Source of the DNA: Tyto alba
Lineage: Eukaryota > Chordata > Aves > Strigiformes > Tytonidae
Assembly (NCBI RefSeq): GCF_018691265.1
Contig: NW_024881296.1
Location: forward strand, 11,935,427-11,999,426
Length of the DNA stretch: 64,000 nucleotides
Direction of reading: 5' to 3'
The position numbers were made by a program, and so were the translations under genes. This document shows positions 15,578 to 28,116 of the stretch, piece by piece. Positions within the stretch are counted from its first letter, which is position 1. Each line of letters begins with the position of its first letter. The notes beneath the pieces were generated by a model. It was not told the origin of the DNA. It saw only the letters and a program-made list of their open reading frames with translations, and made no database searches.

Positions 15578-15623
15578 CCCTCTTCTGAACCCAGCCTTCC
15601 TTCACAATGGTAACATCGCTCAT
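15578..15623 (-). CDS. AKT3: AKT3 first coding exon, coding part (residues 1-16, partial gene)
   Basis: AKT3 (protein kinase B gamma) is a PI3K-pathway serine/threonine kinase. Its N-terminal PH domain binds PIP3 at the plasma membrane, and the kinase is then activated by PDK1 and mTORC2. The exon encodes MSDVTIVKEGWVQKR plus the first base of the Gly16 codon. Thr5, Val12 and Gln13 match AKT3 as I know it, whereas AKT1 begins MSDVAIVKEGWLHKRG. This forms the first beta strand of the PH domain. The 46 coding bases end in phase 1 and are followed directly by GTAAGT at 15577-15572. The ATG at 15623 has A at -3, and an in-frame TAG at 15719-15717 lies upstream in the same exon, so this ATG fixes the start. 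Glu17, the residue of the known E17K activating mutation, falls in the next exon outside the window. A processed pseudogene is excluded by the intact splice sites on both sides. Confidence 0.96.
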
Positions 15624-15732
15624 GATGGCTCCACTCTGAACCCCCAACTCAAAAGAGTATTTCTTTGAGTTATCAGCTTGTCTGTTTGGCTTCTCTTCTG
15701 CAGCTCTTCCCAATTTCTACTGATGAGTCAGC
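15578..15732 (-). other. AKT3: AKT3 exon 2 (109 nt 5'UTR + 46 nt coding)
   Basis: On the minus strand a pyrimidine-rich tract ending in TTCCTTACAG (AG at 15734-15733) makes a good acceptor, so the exon starts at 15732. It ends at 15578 before the GTAAGT donor, giving 155 nt. The first 109 nt are 5'UTR with no ATG in any frame. An open frame extends from the coding start back to the TAG at 15719, so the apparent N-terminal extension there has no ATG and should not be annotated as protein. The structure implies at least one further upstream non-coding exon, which I place in the CpG island about 13 kb away. Acceptor and donor positions are read directly; use of the exon as AKT3 exon 2 is inferred from the family gene structure. 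Confidence 0.92.
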
Positions 15733-18310
15733 CTGTAAGGAAATATTAGAGAAAGAATTTAAGTCTTCTCTGTTTTTCTCACTTGACAGCCAACAAAAAA
15801 GTCTTTGTTGATGTCTTCCACTGACTGAGATCATATTAAAAATCTGCCTTTTTTAATTAACCGCATAACAGAATCATGTTTCTAGTCTTACAGCACATTC
15901 TCCATGAAGACTGTAATACTTAAAAGAAGCAGAATGTGTTAAATCTTAAGTCATATGGCACTTTTATAAAAGGCATACAATAGAATTCTCTCACACTAAT
16001 GCACAGGATGCTGTTAAATGAAAGGGTGCCAGTACCACTTCACAGGTCCAGCTCTGAACCCACAGCTTTAACCATTCCCACATTTGTCAGAATCCATGCA
16101 ATGGGCAAGTGGTTCCTCTATTATGGCTACATCAATCACATCAAGAGTGCAAGAAAATGGAAGGAAAGGTTCTGTAAAGGAGCTTAAAACCAAAGCCTTA
16201 GGTATTATGGATATGGTTATCTTCCTAACTGCCAAAATCTGTAGTAACCAGTTTACCAGCCATGCAATTAGGTCTTTTTAACGCTTGAATTAAAAAAAAA
16301 AAAAAAAAAAAAGCTACAGAAATAAAACATTCTTCCTACTTCCACTATAACTTCATTATATCCAACAGAAATCCTTAACTTACAGAAGTTTTATTAAATA
16401 CAGCATCATCTGCAGGTACACAAACAGAAAAACAATTTCTTAGGAGTATAAATGAACCAAAACTGCTGATGTTTAGTTTATGAAAAGAAAGCACATTCTC
16501 TCAGGGCTTTAAGCCAGGCAGCGACAAGACTGCTCTTTTCCCTGCAAAGCTCAGCTTGCAGGGGACAGAAGGGAAGTTAGCCCTGGAACAGGACATGCCA
16601 TGCTCAGCAGCCACAACCCTCTTTTCTGATCACCTCACTCCCCGAGTACCTAACAGCTGTGAAGAAGAGATAAATAGCACTACAGTCAAGTAGGAAGAAA
16701 AGCCAGAGGGCAGGAGAGGTTTCCTTTTGCCATCAGACTGTCTTTCCCCTCCATCCTTCAAAATAAAGAGAAGCATTCAAATAATGCTCATCTAGAAAAG
16801 GGGGTGGGAAGCCAAGAAAAGGGATTTCTCTGATGGTGGAGGAACACCCTTCTACAACCGCACACACAGGGAGCACGCACATACACTGCGCCAGCACGGA
16901 ACGGGAACATGCACACCAGTTTAGTACTAGCAAATGCAGCACATACCTATCCATTTAGTAGACTGACCAACAAATGTAAACATGTGACAGAAACAGATAT
17001 GACTGCTAGAAGCAATCTGTGCAACACGTGAACGGACAGAGGACTGGGAAATAAACTGTTTTAATCCAATCAAGTACAGGCTAAAAACTGGACCATTATA
17101 CACATGCAGGTTATTTCTTATTTATCATTTGAAAAATGTGTATTTGCACGACATAGCAGCTAGATGGAAGGCTACTTCTGTATGGATGCTGTGCTGTGCA
17201 AAATAAAACTTGGTATGAGCATTTTTTTCAAGCAGTATGCAACAAAAAATGCAACACAAACTGATTTTATAGAAACACTGAAGTGTGTCCATTTTACAGT
17301 TTTGCTTTCACTGCACTATTTTCTCAAAAGCATGCAGTATTTCATCTGCATAAAAGTAAAAAACACAATGCTAAATTCATTAATACTGTAAAATTTAAGT
17401 AATATTGAATACAGTGCCTCTGAGACATCTCCACGGCACTGGCAGATAGGACAGTGGTGCCCAGCCTTTTGCACTGGCATCATACCCTGCTGTGTCTAAA
17501 AGGACACCGGACACCTGTGTTTATGCAACTGCACCCTGCCTTCAGACTTAAGTACTGTTTAAGCTTTAAAAAGAATTTTAGAAAAATGTTATATACAAGG
17601 TTTTAGAAGAACATGAGACTGCTTCATTACTGTTAACTGATCTCACTAGCTTCGGCTGTTTGGACTTCATATTATGTAAGTCAGTATGGCAGAAATAACC
17701 GGAACATGCATTTCCATATCTTTCACCTTACTACTGTGAGAGTTATTTTCTGGGTCATATATTATCAAAACTTTTGTTTGCATGCTTCAAAGTAGAGACA
17801 AGCAAATCTATCAGCTGTGCATGGAAGGAGATCCTGACAGATTAAGACACAAGCCTGAAAGCAGGATGCAGTTTTGCTGTTCTGGATCACCACAGCATAG
17901 TATCAGCTCTTATTACAAACACACAAATCCCTACAAAGCCAGAGGTGAGTGTTGAACAACTGTGACTTAAAAGCAGTTGTTCTGTGAAGGAAGCGTAAGC
18001 ACATTAGTATCCAAATATCCAACTTAAGTTCGATGTCCCTACAAGACTTTCACTGCATTTTTTAAGAAGTAATCACAGGTGACTTTAACTATAAAGACAA
18101 AAGAAGAAATGTAACACACAGCACTTAGCTTGGGCTGGCATATGCTGCAATATGTTTTATGCTTTTGGCAAATTTAATGTACTTCCCAATTTTGGTGTGT
18201 GCTTATGAAAAATGCAGTAATTTGTTTTATTGGTAGAGACAAAACTATAAGAAATTAACTTCTGTACTAAATAGCAATAATCTTGTCCACCCACATACTG
18301 AACAAATATG

Positions 18311-19042
18311 AGATCACAGAACCATAGAATGGTTTGAGTTGGAAGGGACCTAAAAGATCATCTAGCTTCAACCCCCTGCCAGGGGCAGCGCCCCCTTCCC
18401 CCAGCCCAGGGTGCTCCCAGCCCCGTCCAGCCTGGCCTTGAACCCTTCCAGGGAGGGGGCAGCCACAGCTGCTCTGGGCACCCTGGGCCAGGGTCTCACC
18501 ACCCTCACAGTAAAGAATTTCTTCCTCATATCTAATCTAAATCTACCCTCTTTCAGTTTAAAACCATTACCCCTCACCCTATCACTACACCCCCTGACAG
18601 AGAGTCCCTCCCCTCCTTTCCTGTGGGCCCCCTTTAAGCACTGGCAGGCCGCTATAAGGTCTCCCCAGAGCCTTCTCCTTCTCTGGGCTGAACAACCCCA
18701 ACTCTCTCAGCCTGCCCTCATCAGGGAGGTGCTCCAGCCCCCTCATCTTTGTGGCCTCCTCTGGATCAGCTTGAGCAGGTCCATGTCCTTCTGCTGTTGT
18801 GGGCCCCAGAGCTGTTCCCAGGACTCCAGGTGGGGTCTCATGAGAACACAGTAGAGGAGAAGAATCCCCTCCCTCGACCTACTGACCACACTGCTCTTGA
18901 TGCAGCCCAGGACACGGTTGGCTTTCTGAGCTGAGTGCACGTTGCTGGCTCATAGTCAGTTTTGCATCCACTAATATCCCCAAGTCCTTCTCTGCAGGGC
19001 TGCTCTCAATCCACTCATTGCCCAGCCTGTATTTGTGTTGAT
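18311..19042 (-). mobile_element. CR1 LINE retrotransposon, 5'-truncated 3' end
   Basis: The plus strand begins with the reverse complement of the CR1 3' terminus: a CATAGAATGG stretch followed by the GGAAGGGACC-type block typical of avian CR1. The element is therefore on the minus strand with its 3' end near 18311. Similarity to the CR1 3'UTR and the end of ORF2 continues to about 19042 and then stops, which is the usual 5' truncation. The minus-strand frame at 18743-18940 encodes an [28 protein letters not shown] series typical of the C-terminal end of the CR1 reverse-transcriptase ORF. It has no intact start and only about 65 residues, so the copy is dead. The GC-rich block stands out against flanking AT-rich intron. 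No target-site duplication is obvious, as expected for CR1. Subfamily cannot be assigned by eye. Confidence 0.95.
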
Positions 19043-22000
19043 TCCACAATTTAGAATGTCCATGATTTCAGCAGACACCCAGTTTTAATGAATCCATTTA
19101 TACTTAAAGCTCCCTATTTATCCACTGATTACAATTAAGTTAGTATTACTCAATCAAAACCTGATCTATGACCAATTTTCATGTCAGTCAGTGTCCCAAC
19201 AACCTCAAATGTATGTCTGTAGGATTGCATTCCACCCATCACATATACTACTTAACTGAATTTTGAACAAAACTCCCAAAATACAAAAACTGGGTAAATA
19301 TGGTGACAAAACTAACTGAATTATCTCAAATTTAGCTTAACAGCATTACCAGGAATAATTTAAGTAAAATTATCAACAGTTGTATCGTTATATTGATCAC
19401 TCCTTTAGTGGGTAATTAAAAGTCAAGCTGAATTATATAGGAAGCTGAAGGAGATAAATCGAAGCATTAACCGACTAATGAAAATAAAGGTTATACATTC
19501 ACACTACGCTTTCAAGAAGCCATTTGTAAGCATCTGTAGTATTTTCTCTTATTAAATTATTTCAAGGCTTTCTAAAAAGCTGTATTCCTTTACTCTGCAA
19601 GTCACACAGCAAAGCTCTGAGAGATCAGACTTTTGAGGATTACTTCTTGTCATGCCAAAAACTGACCTTAGAAAATAGTCGTACAGAAACTTTTTTCCCC
19701 TCCATGTCATCAAACAGAACTTAGAAGATACTTTTCCAACAGTATATTGCGTGCATTCTGCAGACGCTAGCAAAGAGTCATGTGTATGCATTATACATAC
19801 AAGAATCTATTGTCTGCATGCTTTATGGTGCAAGTATAAAAATTTACTCCATCGCAGTCATGTGAAGAAAAAACCTGTATTTTTTTGGATCTCGTAAAAA
19901 ATAGTAAAACTTTTCCTCTCTTCTTTGAGAAGCTATTAGGCCACTTCTATAGTGCTAGATGAAACAATTCAGCACGTTTCTAAAGAGCTAGTACTACACT
20001 TCTACGTTCCTAGCTGTGAAGGTTGCAAAGACATCTTTCTGAACAAAGATTAAGCAGAAATTATTACATGCAGCAGAGTTCCAGATCCCTCTGCTGAGGC
20101 TCACAGTTCTCCCAAGCTGTGGTGAAAACTAGCCAACACCTTTGCAGTTTCCATCTTGAACTTTAAGAATAACAGCAATATAGAAAAGAACAAGCTCGTT
20201 TCACGATGCTATCATGTGGGAACTGTAAGACCAACCATTAAAAAGAGAAATGGAGCATTCAGTAGGAAGACACCTTTTCCTCAACTTGCATTTTATAAAT
20301 TAAAGGAGGCTCTCATGCCCATCACAGCAGTCAGGCACCTCTACAGACCTGGTGAATGGGGAGAAGGAAAGAAATCCCCTCCAAGCAGAAGGATTAAAAA
20401 CAGTGGTTCAGGTCTACACTTAACAACCACTGTGTAAGTGAACAATCATCGAGATTCGTAAGAACAGACAACACTCCCTTGGAATCTGGGCATCCTCCCA
20501 TTTCCCCCGTGACAAGAGACAGCTGAGTAAAGAAAACAGTGCCCATAAATTCAATGTAAATTGTATGATTCAGGTCTCTGTTGTAAGAACTTTCATAAAC
20601 ACAGGCTCCTACTTTCAACAATTTTGGAGCTGAGAAAAAACAGATACTCTCACATTTACCAACTCATGTTACCAGAGAGAATACGAACAGGATCAGTTTC
20701 AATGCTTCCAGAGGTGATCCCTATAACTTCTTGTAGCATTATCAACTTGGTGATTCATCCAACCTTTTTTCTCTTGATATATAAGGGTACTACCACATTC
20801 CCTTTCTACAAGTAATCATTTGTGTAACAAAATGTTTGGGGAAAAAAACAGCAAGTGAATCTTTCTGATTCACTTTGCCTGACTCACTGACATTCTTTGG
20901 TCCTCAACATAAGCAGAGCCAAATCTCATCATCTTTATCTCCTCATTTCTCAAAAGGCAACTGAAAAAATTTGTGCAATGCACACACAAAACACACACTA
21001 CCAAAAAAAGCAGCTTTGTCATCCTCTAGTGGCTTCCATCACACACACGTTTCTTTCCCTGCTTTGGGGGCTTTTTTTGTAGTAGATCATGCTAAGAGGT
21101 TTTCTCAAATCTGAGTTTGAATCCTCCAAGACAACCAGACTGTAACTGTCTCCAGTGCCGGGTGAAATCACAGAGCAAGGAATTCAAAAGATAAGGCTCT
21201 AAACTAAAACCAGAGTTGTCTTTAGGATTGGAAGCTGAGAACCAAGTTTTATTTATATGAAGAATGCATGCATATCCTCTTCCCCGACCAAAGTTGTTAT
21301 CTAAAAGTCTGGTCAAACAATTAGAGGATATATTGCACATCATCAAAAATTACACAAAAGACTATGTTACAGGACAGAGATTGCTACAAAATCTACTAAA
21401 GCAAATTAGCCCATATTGCTAATGGAAGATCCACATTCAGTTGTGTGCTTTATCTAAAAAGTAAAGAGTATTTATATGGGCTTTTACCAACTACCTATTC
21501 TGGAATTTTGGTTAAACTTCAAACACAGAAGAATGGATTATGTCCCTTTTACAGTCTCAGAAGAACTGATTTAAACACTGTCACTATTTAAATTGAGAAA
21601 AAAAGGAACCTGCAGGCAGATAGTATTTGTTCAGCTTATTAGAATCAATTAAAAAAAAAAAAAAAAACACACAAAACAAAACATGAACTGCCTTGACAAG
21701 ACCGAAGAAATAAAAAACCCAGGATTCTTAAAACACAGTAGATCCTAAATTTATAATCTTTATATATGTACAATTAAGATACTTAAAGATACCCCTAATT
21801 ACTTTCCAAGTAGAAATGTTCATACTTTACACATTTTAGAACAGATATAAAAAATTCCAAGATATCTCCATGATAGGCATTGCAAATATTTTTTAAACTG
21901 CATTTCATACTAAAAGCCTCAATGTCTTTAAGAATATTGGTATCAAAAACGTACTCCTAATAACTTTACTTCATAACCCTAGACTTGGAGTAATGAGGGA

Positions 22001-25000
22001 AATGACAGGACAATGGCACCGCCCAAACCTTGTGGTAAGGAAAACCAGTGTACTTTGGAAAAGATATACAGCTCTTTTCAAAGCACACTTACAAGTATGC
22101 TTTGTGCCTTATTACTTTCAGTGTTCTATTTTCACTTTCAGTACGGCAAAAAACTGCACATAACTAATATATGCTGGGATAAGCCCAGTTAGGAGACTAC
22201 AGGCACAATGAAATATTAATATACAAGTTAAATGTTTTATTTAGATTCTACAACTGAACAAGTTTGTCAGGAAAGAAATCATCATTCTATATATCTTTTC
22301 CTATTACAATGACAAAGCAAGTTATTTTAAGGGAGGAAGGTATAATTAAAGTAAGGTGAACAAAGCCACCCTTGCCTTTGTTTACCAAGGTATAAAGGAA
22401 GTTTCTAAATGTAACTAAATTGTTTCTTTAGAATCCCACGTGAAACATTAACAACCCATTGTTTTGCATTGTGTTTCTTGACAAAAACATTTTAAATCCT
22501 TTTTGTCTCTCCCTAATCACATAAAACAATAACTGAAAATTAGACAGAAGCAGAGTGATAAAACACAATAGAGTATAGGTCTGAAATTTAACCAAATAAT
22601 ACATTAAAAGTAGAAATGGTGAAGGGAGGGGTAAAGTTATGCATCAAAAAAAAAAAAAAAAGTTACTGAGACAATGAACTCAAGAGAGTTTTGAGCCTTA
22701 AATGAAGTCAAATCAAGGATTAGCTGAGCTGAGTATCACAACTATGTTATTCCACTCAACACTTCAAAATACATGTAGTAACTTTAACTTGCTGAGGATT
22801 AACATAGGAAAGCTAATTCTTGCCATTTTAAGACAAAGTTCCTTTGCCCTTTAAAAAAAAGTTTAGTAATCACTCAAAAAAAACAAACAAAATTAAACCC
22901 AAGTTCCATATTTTTAAAACAAACTAAAATTGGCTTTCTGTGTCTAGAATACTCTGAAAAATGTAATCTAATTATCAAAAGTTAAAGAACCCAGAAATTC
23001 CTCTTCATTCTGAGATAAGGGATTTTAAAAGATATCTTCAAGAGATACAAAATAAAGTTTCATTAAGACCATACATTTAATTATTTGTATGATAGTAACT
23101 TTTCTGCAGCACAACATTGTATTGTGTATAAAACACCAAGCACAATGCTGAAGATAATAAAAATGAGAAATATGTGAAGTGCTATTAGTAACGAGAAGGC
23201 AAGTACTGAGATAAAAATGTGTTCTCAAACTATTAATATAAAAGATGGAAAAAGTTCAGTGACATGTCTACCAAGTAGTGTTCTTTTAAACTCTTACGGT
23301 AGGATATATTTATTATCAGGATATTGAACAAATTAAAATCTGAACTGCCTTGTAACAATAAGAATGAGCTTTGTGATTCCTTCCTACAAAGCAATGAAAC
23401 ATTGCTGAACTTACTGTCAAATTCTGACACTGCAATAGGACTAGAACATACTCAAGTTCTAACCTAAAACTTCTGGACCTTCTTCCTCACCTTCAAAAAG
23501 CATTATTCTCATCAACTTGAGATCTGAATTTCCTAGGGGCAGAAGGAAATCTCTACAACCATAGATGCAGACTGTGTATTTTTCAAAGGTGTACTATTGC
23601 TTACACACAATTAAGGCTAGATGCAGAGCTCACTAGACGAAGGTCTTTGGCAAATGTTAAACAAAAAGACAGATTACACGAAACTCACATATACAACCTT
23701 AACCCTCTGCCTCGAAGTAAAGCAATACATATAGAAAAAGATATAACAATTATTAGAAGATCTCACAAGGCAAGCAGAACCGATCATCTATCTTGAGGAG
23801 CATACTAAATGCTTAGGGAAAAAAAATTGTATGTGTTGGTAGAAATTGTTTTCCAAGATTGCTGAGACTCAGTTGAGAAGTACCGTATTAATTCTGTGGC
23901 ATTGAATCAAGCGTACAAGAAGTTTTTGACTGTTGGGCACTGCCATTCCACACCCACCAAAAGGCAGTGGTAAGACCTTCATTGACCTCAGTGAAGCTGA
24001 AGCAGGCTCTTCACCTCTGCTCCTGCTACACGAGGCACTCAAATAACTTTACCACATGGACAATGCAGGGAAGTCTGACAAACCATGCTGTTGAGTCATT
24101 CAGACTTGCATAAGAAATACTGAGGTCCCAGTTGCATCCTTAAGGGAATTTTAAAACTACTACTGTACTTCAGTCAGGATATTAGAGGAAAAAAAAAAAA
24201 AAAGAAAAATCACAAGGCAAAAACTTGTTCTTAATGCTGGTTTTGAACAGTATGGCTCACACCTAGACACTCATGTAGAAATATGTGGAAAAAGAGGATT
24301 GGTCAAGATGGACTCAACATATATTAGTTAATCTAGATATAATAAGTTTTGACACAAATAGTATCAAATATCAAAGAAACATGTGAAGTGATGAATAGTA
24401 AGCATCTTCATATACACAAACCAAAAATGCTTACTCTCCTTGGCAGTAACATTTAATGATACTCAGTTCTGGGAGAATTTTCTTGGAAGTATTAATTTTG
24501 CCACAGCTTCCTACTATACCTGAACAACACCTTTACATAATAAATACAAAAAGAAACTGTTTGAAATCCATGACATGCACCAAAACTACCTGAATGCCCG
24601 CACTTAATGTTGACCTAGAACTATGGAACAAGGAGAAAATGCCAAATAATCAACTCCTTGCGTTTTCTGCCGTCTTTTTATTAGTATATATTAGTGATTT
24701 GTCTAAATAAGTTTAATTTATAAATTCTCCTCTTCATATAGTTAGCCCAGAAAGTTGTTCACACAATTAGGTTGAAAACATAAACCAGAACTTGAAAGAT
24801 GACTTTTTACACTTGCAAAAAACTAAAAAGTTAACTTTCACATTTAATGTTTTTTATTTGCCAGTAGTTTTTGTTTCTCTGGATTTAACAGATTTTTTTT
24901 TTTGAACACTTTGAATTGGCTTCTCCATTTACTATGTAACATCTTTAGAAAATGATCTTTTCTACACCACAGCAACTTGTTGCAACATGTTTACCAAGGA

Positions 25001-26787
25001 CACCTGCAACACTGGGAAAGTCTCTTCTGTACAACCAAGAGGAAAGGTACTGGTTGAGAAGAGAGATTGTCACTGAAAACACACCTTTCCTCACGAGCAA
25101 TGCAGAACTCCCTGAGGAACACACTGTGCTAGAAAGTATCTCCTGCCCCCTCCACGGTATTCTTTTTGGGCATATCCTAACAAAACGAGAATCCAAGATG
25201 ACACAAATCAATCTAATATTCTAGAATAATTTTAAAGGGCACTGAAGTTAGCAGTCTCTTCTTATAGAAGACAGGACTTAAAACAGCAAGGTGTAAATTT
25301 CATACAAACACTGAAAACAAAAGCAACATTTTAATGTCAAATGAAACTCATGGATGCTCAAGTTTATCTATTCCCCTCTTTTTGAACTGTTACTGTGGTT
25401 CGCAAAGGGAGTACTGCACATCTTGAATGGAATGCTTTTTTTATTAGTTGGGAAAAGGGAACAGAGGGCTTTTGGTACATTAACAACTAATATACCTACA
25501 AAACATACAATTACAGCATGGTACAATATTTTTAAAGCAAATAAATTCATTTTTTGCATTATCCATATCAAAATGGAAATACAGTTCAACAAAGTTTTGA
25601 CTCAGTGTATTTCAATGTCCTTCCACTCTCCAGCCATCAATTAAAATTAGCAGTATGCCCAAGCCATAAAAGATGTCAAAGACTATTGGGTGTATCTTGC
25701 AAAACTGAAAGAAAACTAAGCAACCACGTCACCAAGTCCACCTCCCCCCGCTGCCTTAACAGCACAAAATGAAACTATAACCAGTTATAAGAAACTATTT
25801 CTCCTTTATACCAAGAACAGCACGGATATTTCAAATATATTTTAACACAGATCTCTGTATTAAAGGCGTTGTACCTTCCAAAACAATTGAGTATTTCAAA
25901 GTTATTTAGCAAATATTGCTTCCTGGGTATAGAAATGATTATTCAGTAGGTCTATTTAAACTGGGAAAATGTGCACCCAGAAAGTGAAAGAAGACTTAAC
26001 CAATCAGTGCTAGAGAAATTCCAAGTAGTCTAAAGGATCTTTCAGTTATTATACAAACTTCAGACACATGCTGTTTCAAACTCTAGTCGGGAGACAAGAT
26101 ACGGTTTCTGGTAACATCTTGCAAACAGAAGCTTGGGTTACAAACAGTAGCAAAGCTCTAGTAAGTGTTTTCAGGTTAAGCTGAAAAAAAAACACTGAAC
26201 TGTTTTCCCTTTCACAAAGCATTTGTCAAGAAGTCAACATTTTCTAGCTCAAATTAATGCCACACAATCCTTAAAACTTTACCTTCTTCAACTGGGGCAA
26301 AATGAAAACCAATACCTGTCTGAATTCCCATTGACATCCTATAGAACAGCAGCATTTTGCTTAACAACACATCATCTTGTCCCAAAACACAAAAGAAATG
26401 AGAGAGTAGGACACTGAACTACTGCTTTCTATGAACCTATTTATGAAACTAAGGAGACTACTGAATTTGTTCAAGCCTACTTAGTGTAAGTAGGAACACA
26501 ACATAGAATAAACCGTCTAAAACAAGACAGGCTTGTTAATATTGCCTGTGTATACGCACACACCACACACTTACATTAGAGAAAAAATGAATTATTCAAA
26601 TATTTTGTGTAGCCTTCTAGGAAACAGAGACATTTGCTTATCTCTGCAGTTTTTCTTTGGCCCTTATTTGAACTTGACTTACTGGTTGCATCCAACCAAA
26701 ATATACCCACAAGGACTATAATTAGCAATTCAATCCAATTAAAGATATTGGGGTCAACTGAAAGGCTCCTGCCAAAAACAAACAAAA

Positions 26788-26865
26788 CAAACAAACAAAC
26801 AAACAAAAAACTCACAAACAAACAAACAAACAAAAAACTCACAAACAAACAAACAAACAAAAAAC
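26788..26865. repeat. 27-bp minisatellite with internal (CAAA)n, 3 units
   Basis: Three consecutive units each consist of four CAAA steps plus an A run, separated by CTCA. The units start at 26788, 26815 and 26842; the third diverges after AAAAAAC. It is a higher-order repeat built from a tetranucleotide repeat. Lys/Thr/Asn/Gln-rich frames across it are artefacts. Confidence 0.88.
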
Positions 26866-27042
26866 AGTCCTACAAACAGAATCTCCTTAAGTAATACACT
26901 TACTTTAAAAGGCAAAATAAGCTTCCATCCCTATCTCATGAACACTCTTTCCATATTCCAGTGCAGAACAGGCCTATAGAGCAGCTGGCAGCAATAGGAG
27001 ATCATGCGTAAAATGTCACTTGTCAGAAGTTTAGATCTACTT

Positions 27043-27050
27043 ATTTGCAT
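27043..27050 (+). promoter_or_regulatory. Octamer motif ATTTGCAT
   Basis: An exact octamer (POU-family binding consensus) lies about 600 bp on the intron side of the CpG island. A match of this length occurs by chance about once or twice per window, so function is uncertain. It is noted because a second exact copy sits at 27591. Confidence 0.35.
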
Positions 27051-27590
27051 GCTCCTCACCTTGAGAAATAAAGACGACTGTACGCAAAATGTGGGGAACC
27101 ATGTTTGCCTATTATCAAAACTTTAGTGAAACTTAAATGTTAGCAGTAGAGGCTGCTGCAAGTTTCTTCAGTATTGAAAAAAAGCTGGCAGTGCAGATAT
27201 AAGGTATATCATAATTTTCATAATAAAACTCCTAAACAGAAGCTAACTGAAACAAGCCAGAGGCATGCTTTCATAAAAATGATGTGATGATGCAGATATA
27301 TACAAGTAGTCAGTCCGCTAATAATCATATGAAAGAAAAAAAAATATAATAAAGGCCAAGAGAGATTAAATTGTTTATTCCTTTTCAGCTGTAAGAAAAT
27401 AAGGTTTTTTGGTTTTGTTTTTGGTTACATACACCCTTTAAATAATGTATCATGGGAGAACGTGGAAGAAACAGCACTGGCCATGTCATGCCTCTTAGGT
27501 TCCCATCCAAAAGTAAACTAAGAAGCAGCGCTGCTCCCATAAAGGAGCCCAGCAGCCTATAAGCCTGTCAACGCTCGTTACCTCACGGTC

Positions 27591-27615
27591 ATTTGCATTT
27601 AAACAGCAATATATA
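27591..27615 (+). promoter_or_regulatory. Octamer ATTTGCAT plus TATATA-like element at island edge
   Basis: An exact octamer at 27591-27598 is followed 11 bp later by TATATA at 27610-27615, immediately next to the GC-rich island. This octamer-then-TATA arrangement resembles compact tissue-specific promoters and would drive plus-strand transcription. Near it on the minus strand is a possible donor, GAG|GTAACG, with GT at 27581-27580. Presence of the motifs is direct; promoter function is inference. Confidence 0.35.
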
Positions 27616-27787
27616 CCGGGGTGATCCGATAACTTTTCGTTCAGAGGCGCCGGGCTGACCTGCCAAAACAGACCCGCCCCGCGCACCCGCAGTGCCTCCG
27701 GACGAGCACCTGCACGGGGGGCCCCCCCCACCCCCCGGGATGCCAACACCCCCCCGCTCCCCGCCCCGGGCGGGACAGGCCCCTCCA

Positions 27788-27793
27788 CCCCCC

Positions 27794-27824
<31 letters not shown>

Positions 27825-27834
27825 ACACCCCCCG
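27788..27834. repeat. C23-(AC)9-C6 composite simple repeat
   Basis: A 23-base C run is followed directly by nine AC dinucleotides and a further C run. The minus strand is G-rich and could form quadruplex or triplex structures. Run lengths here may be inaccurate because such tracts are hard to sequence. Confidence 0.9.
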
Positions 27835-27955
27835 CCCGGTAACGCGGCCCGTAACCCCTCACAGCCGGCTGCGCATCGACTTGGGCATGTGGGCCGCGGC
27901 CTCCATGATGGCCGGGGCGGGCGGGGGGGCCGGTTTGTTTACTTGCCGCCGGGCC

Positions 27956-27997
27956 CGGCGGCGGCGGCGGCGGCGGCAGCAGCAGCAGCAGCAGCAG
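27956..27997. repeat. Adjacent (CGG)7 and (CAG)7 triplet repeats
   Basis: Seven CGG triplets run directly into seven CAG triplets on the plus strand. On the AKT3 coding strand this reads (CTG)7(CCG)7. Both motifs are known expansion-prone triplets. The array is within the CpG island and, on the gene model here, in the promoter-proximal part of intron 1 or an alternative 5'UTR. It is not coding in any supported frame. Confidence 0.9.
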
Positions 27998-28116
27998 CAT
28001 CCCTCGAGCGCGGCGCTGCCCGCGAAGCTGCTCTGGGCGCGGGGGCGCGGGCGCGGGCACACGCTCCCCACGCACGCACACGGGCTCACGCACGCACAGA
28101 AGTTCCCAGCGGATAC

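Larger units (their letters stand above)
15733..27639 (-). other. AKT3: AKT3 intron 1 (between exon 2 and the CpG island)
   Basis: AT-rich non-coding sequence lies between the exon 2 acceptor and the promoter island. It contains a CR1 LINE fragment (18311-19042), an A run near 16290-16312, a 27-bp AAAC-type tandem repeat (26788-26865) and two perfect ATTTGCAT octamers (27043-27050 and 27591-27598). Open frames of 60-96 codons occur on both strands and overlap each other antisense (for example 24945-25224), with no similarity I recognise. I see no additional exon that I could defend. Confidence 0.75.

Noticed and set aside
15624..15713. N-terminal extension of AKT3 in frame with MSDV
   Set aside because: It opens with TTG, has no ATG, and an in-frame TAG lies just upstream within the same exon. 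It is 5'UTR.
24945..25224. Two antisense frames of 88 and 90 codons over the same DNA
   Set aside because: Neither shows recognisable similarity. Mutual openness over about 270 bp is common by chance.
26788..26865. CRISPR-like repeat array
   Set aside because: Units are contiguous low-complexity tetranucleotide steps without unique spacers, in a vertebrate genome.
26576..26894. Lys/Thr/Asn/Gln-rich or Phe/Val/Cys/Leu-rich proteins
   Set aside because: These are translations of the CAAA-type minisatellite.
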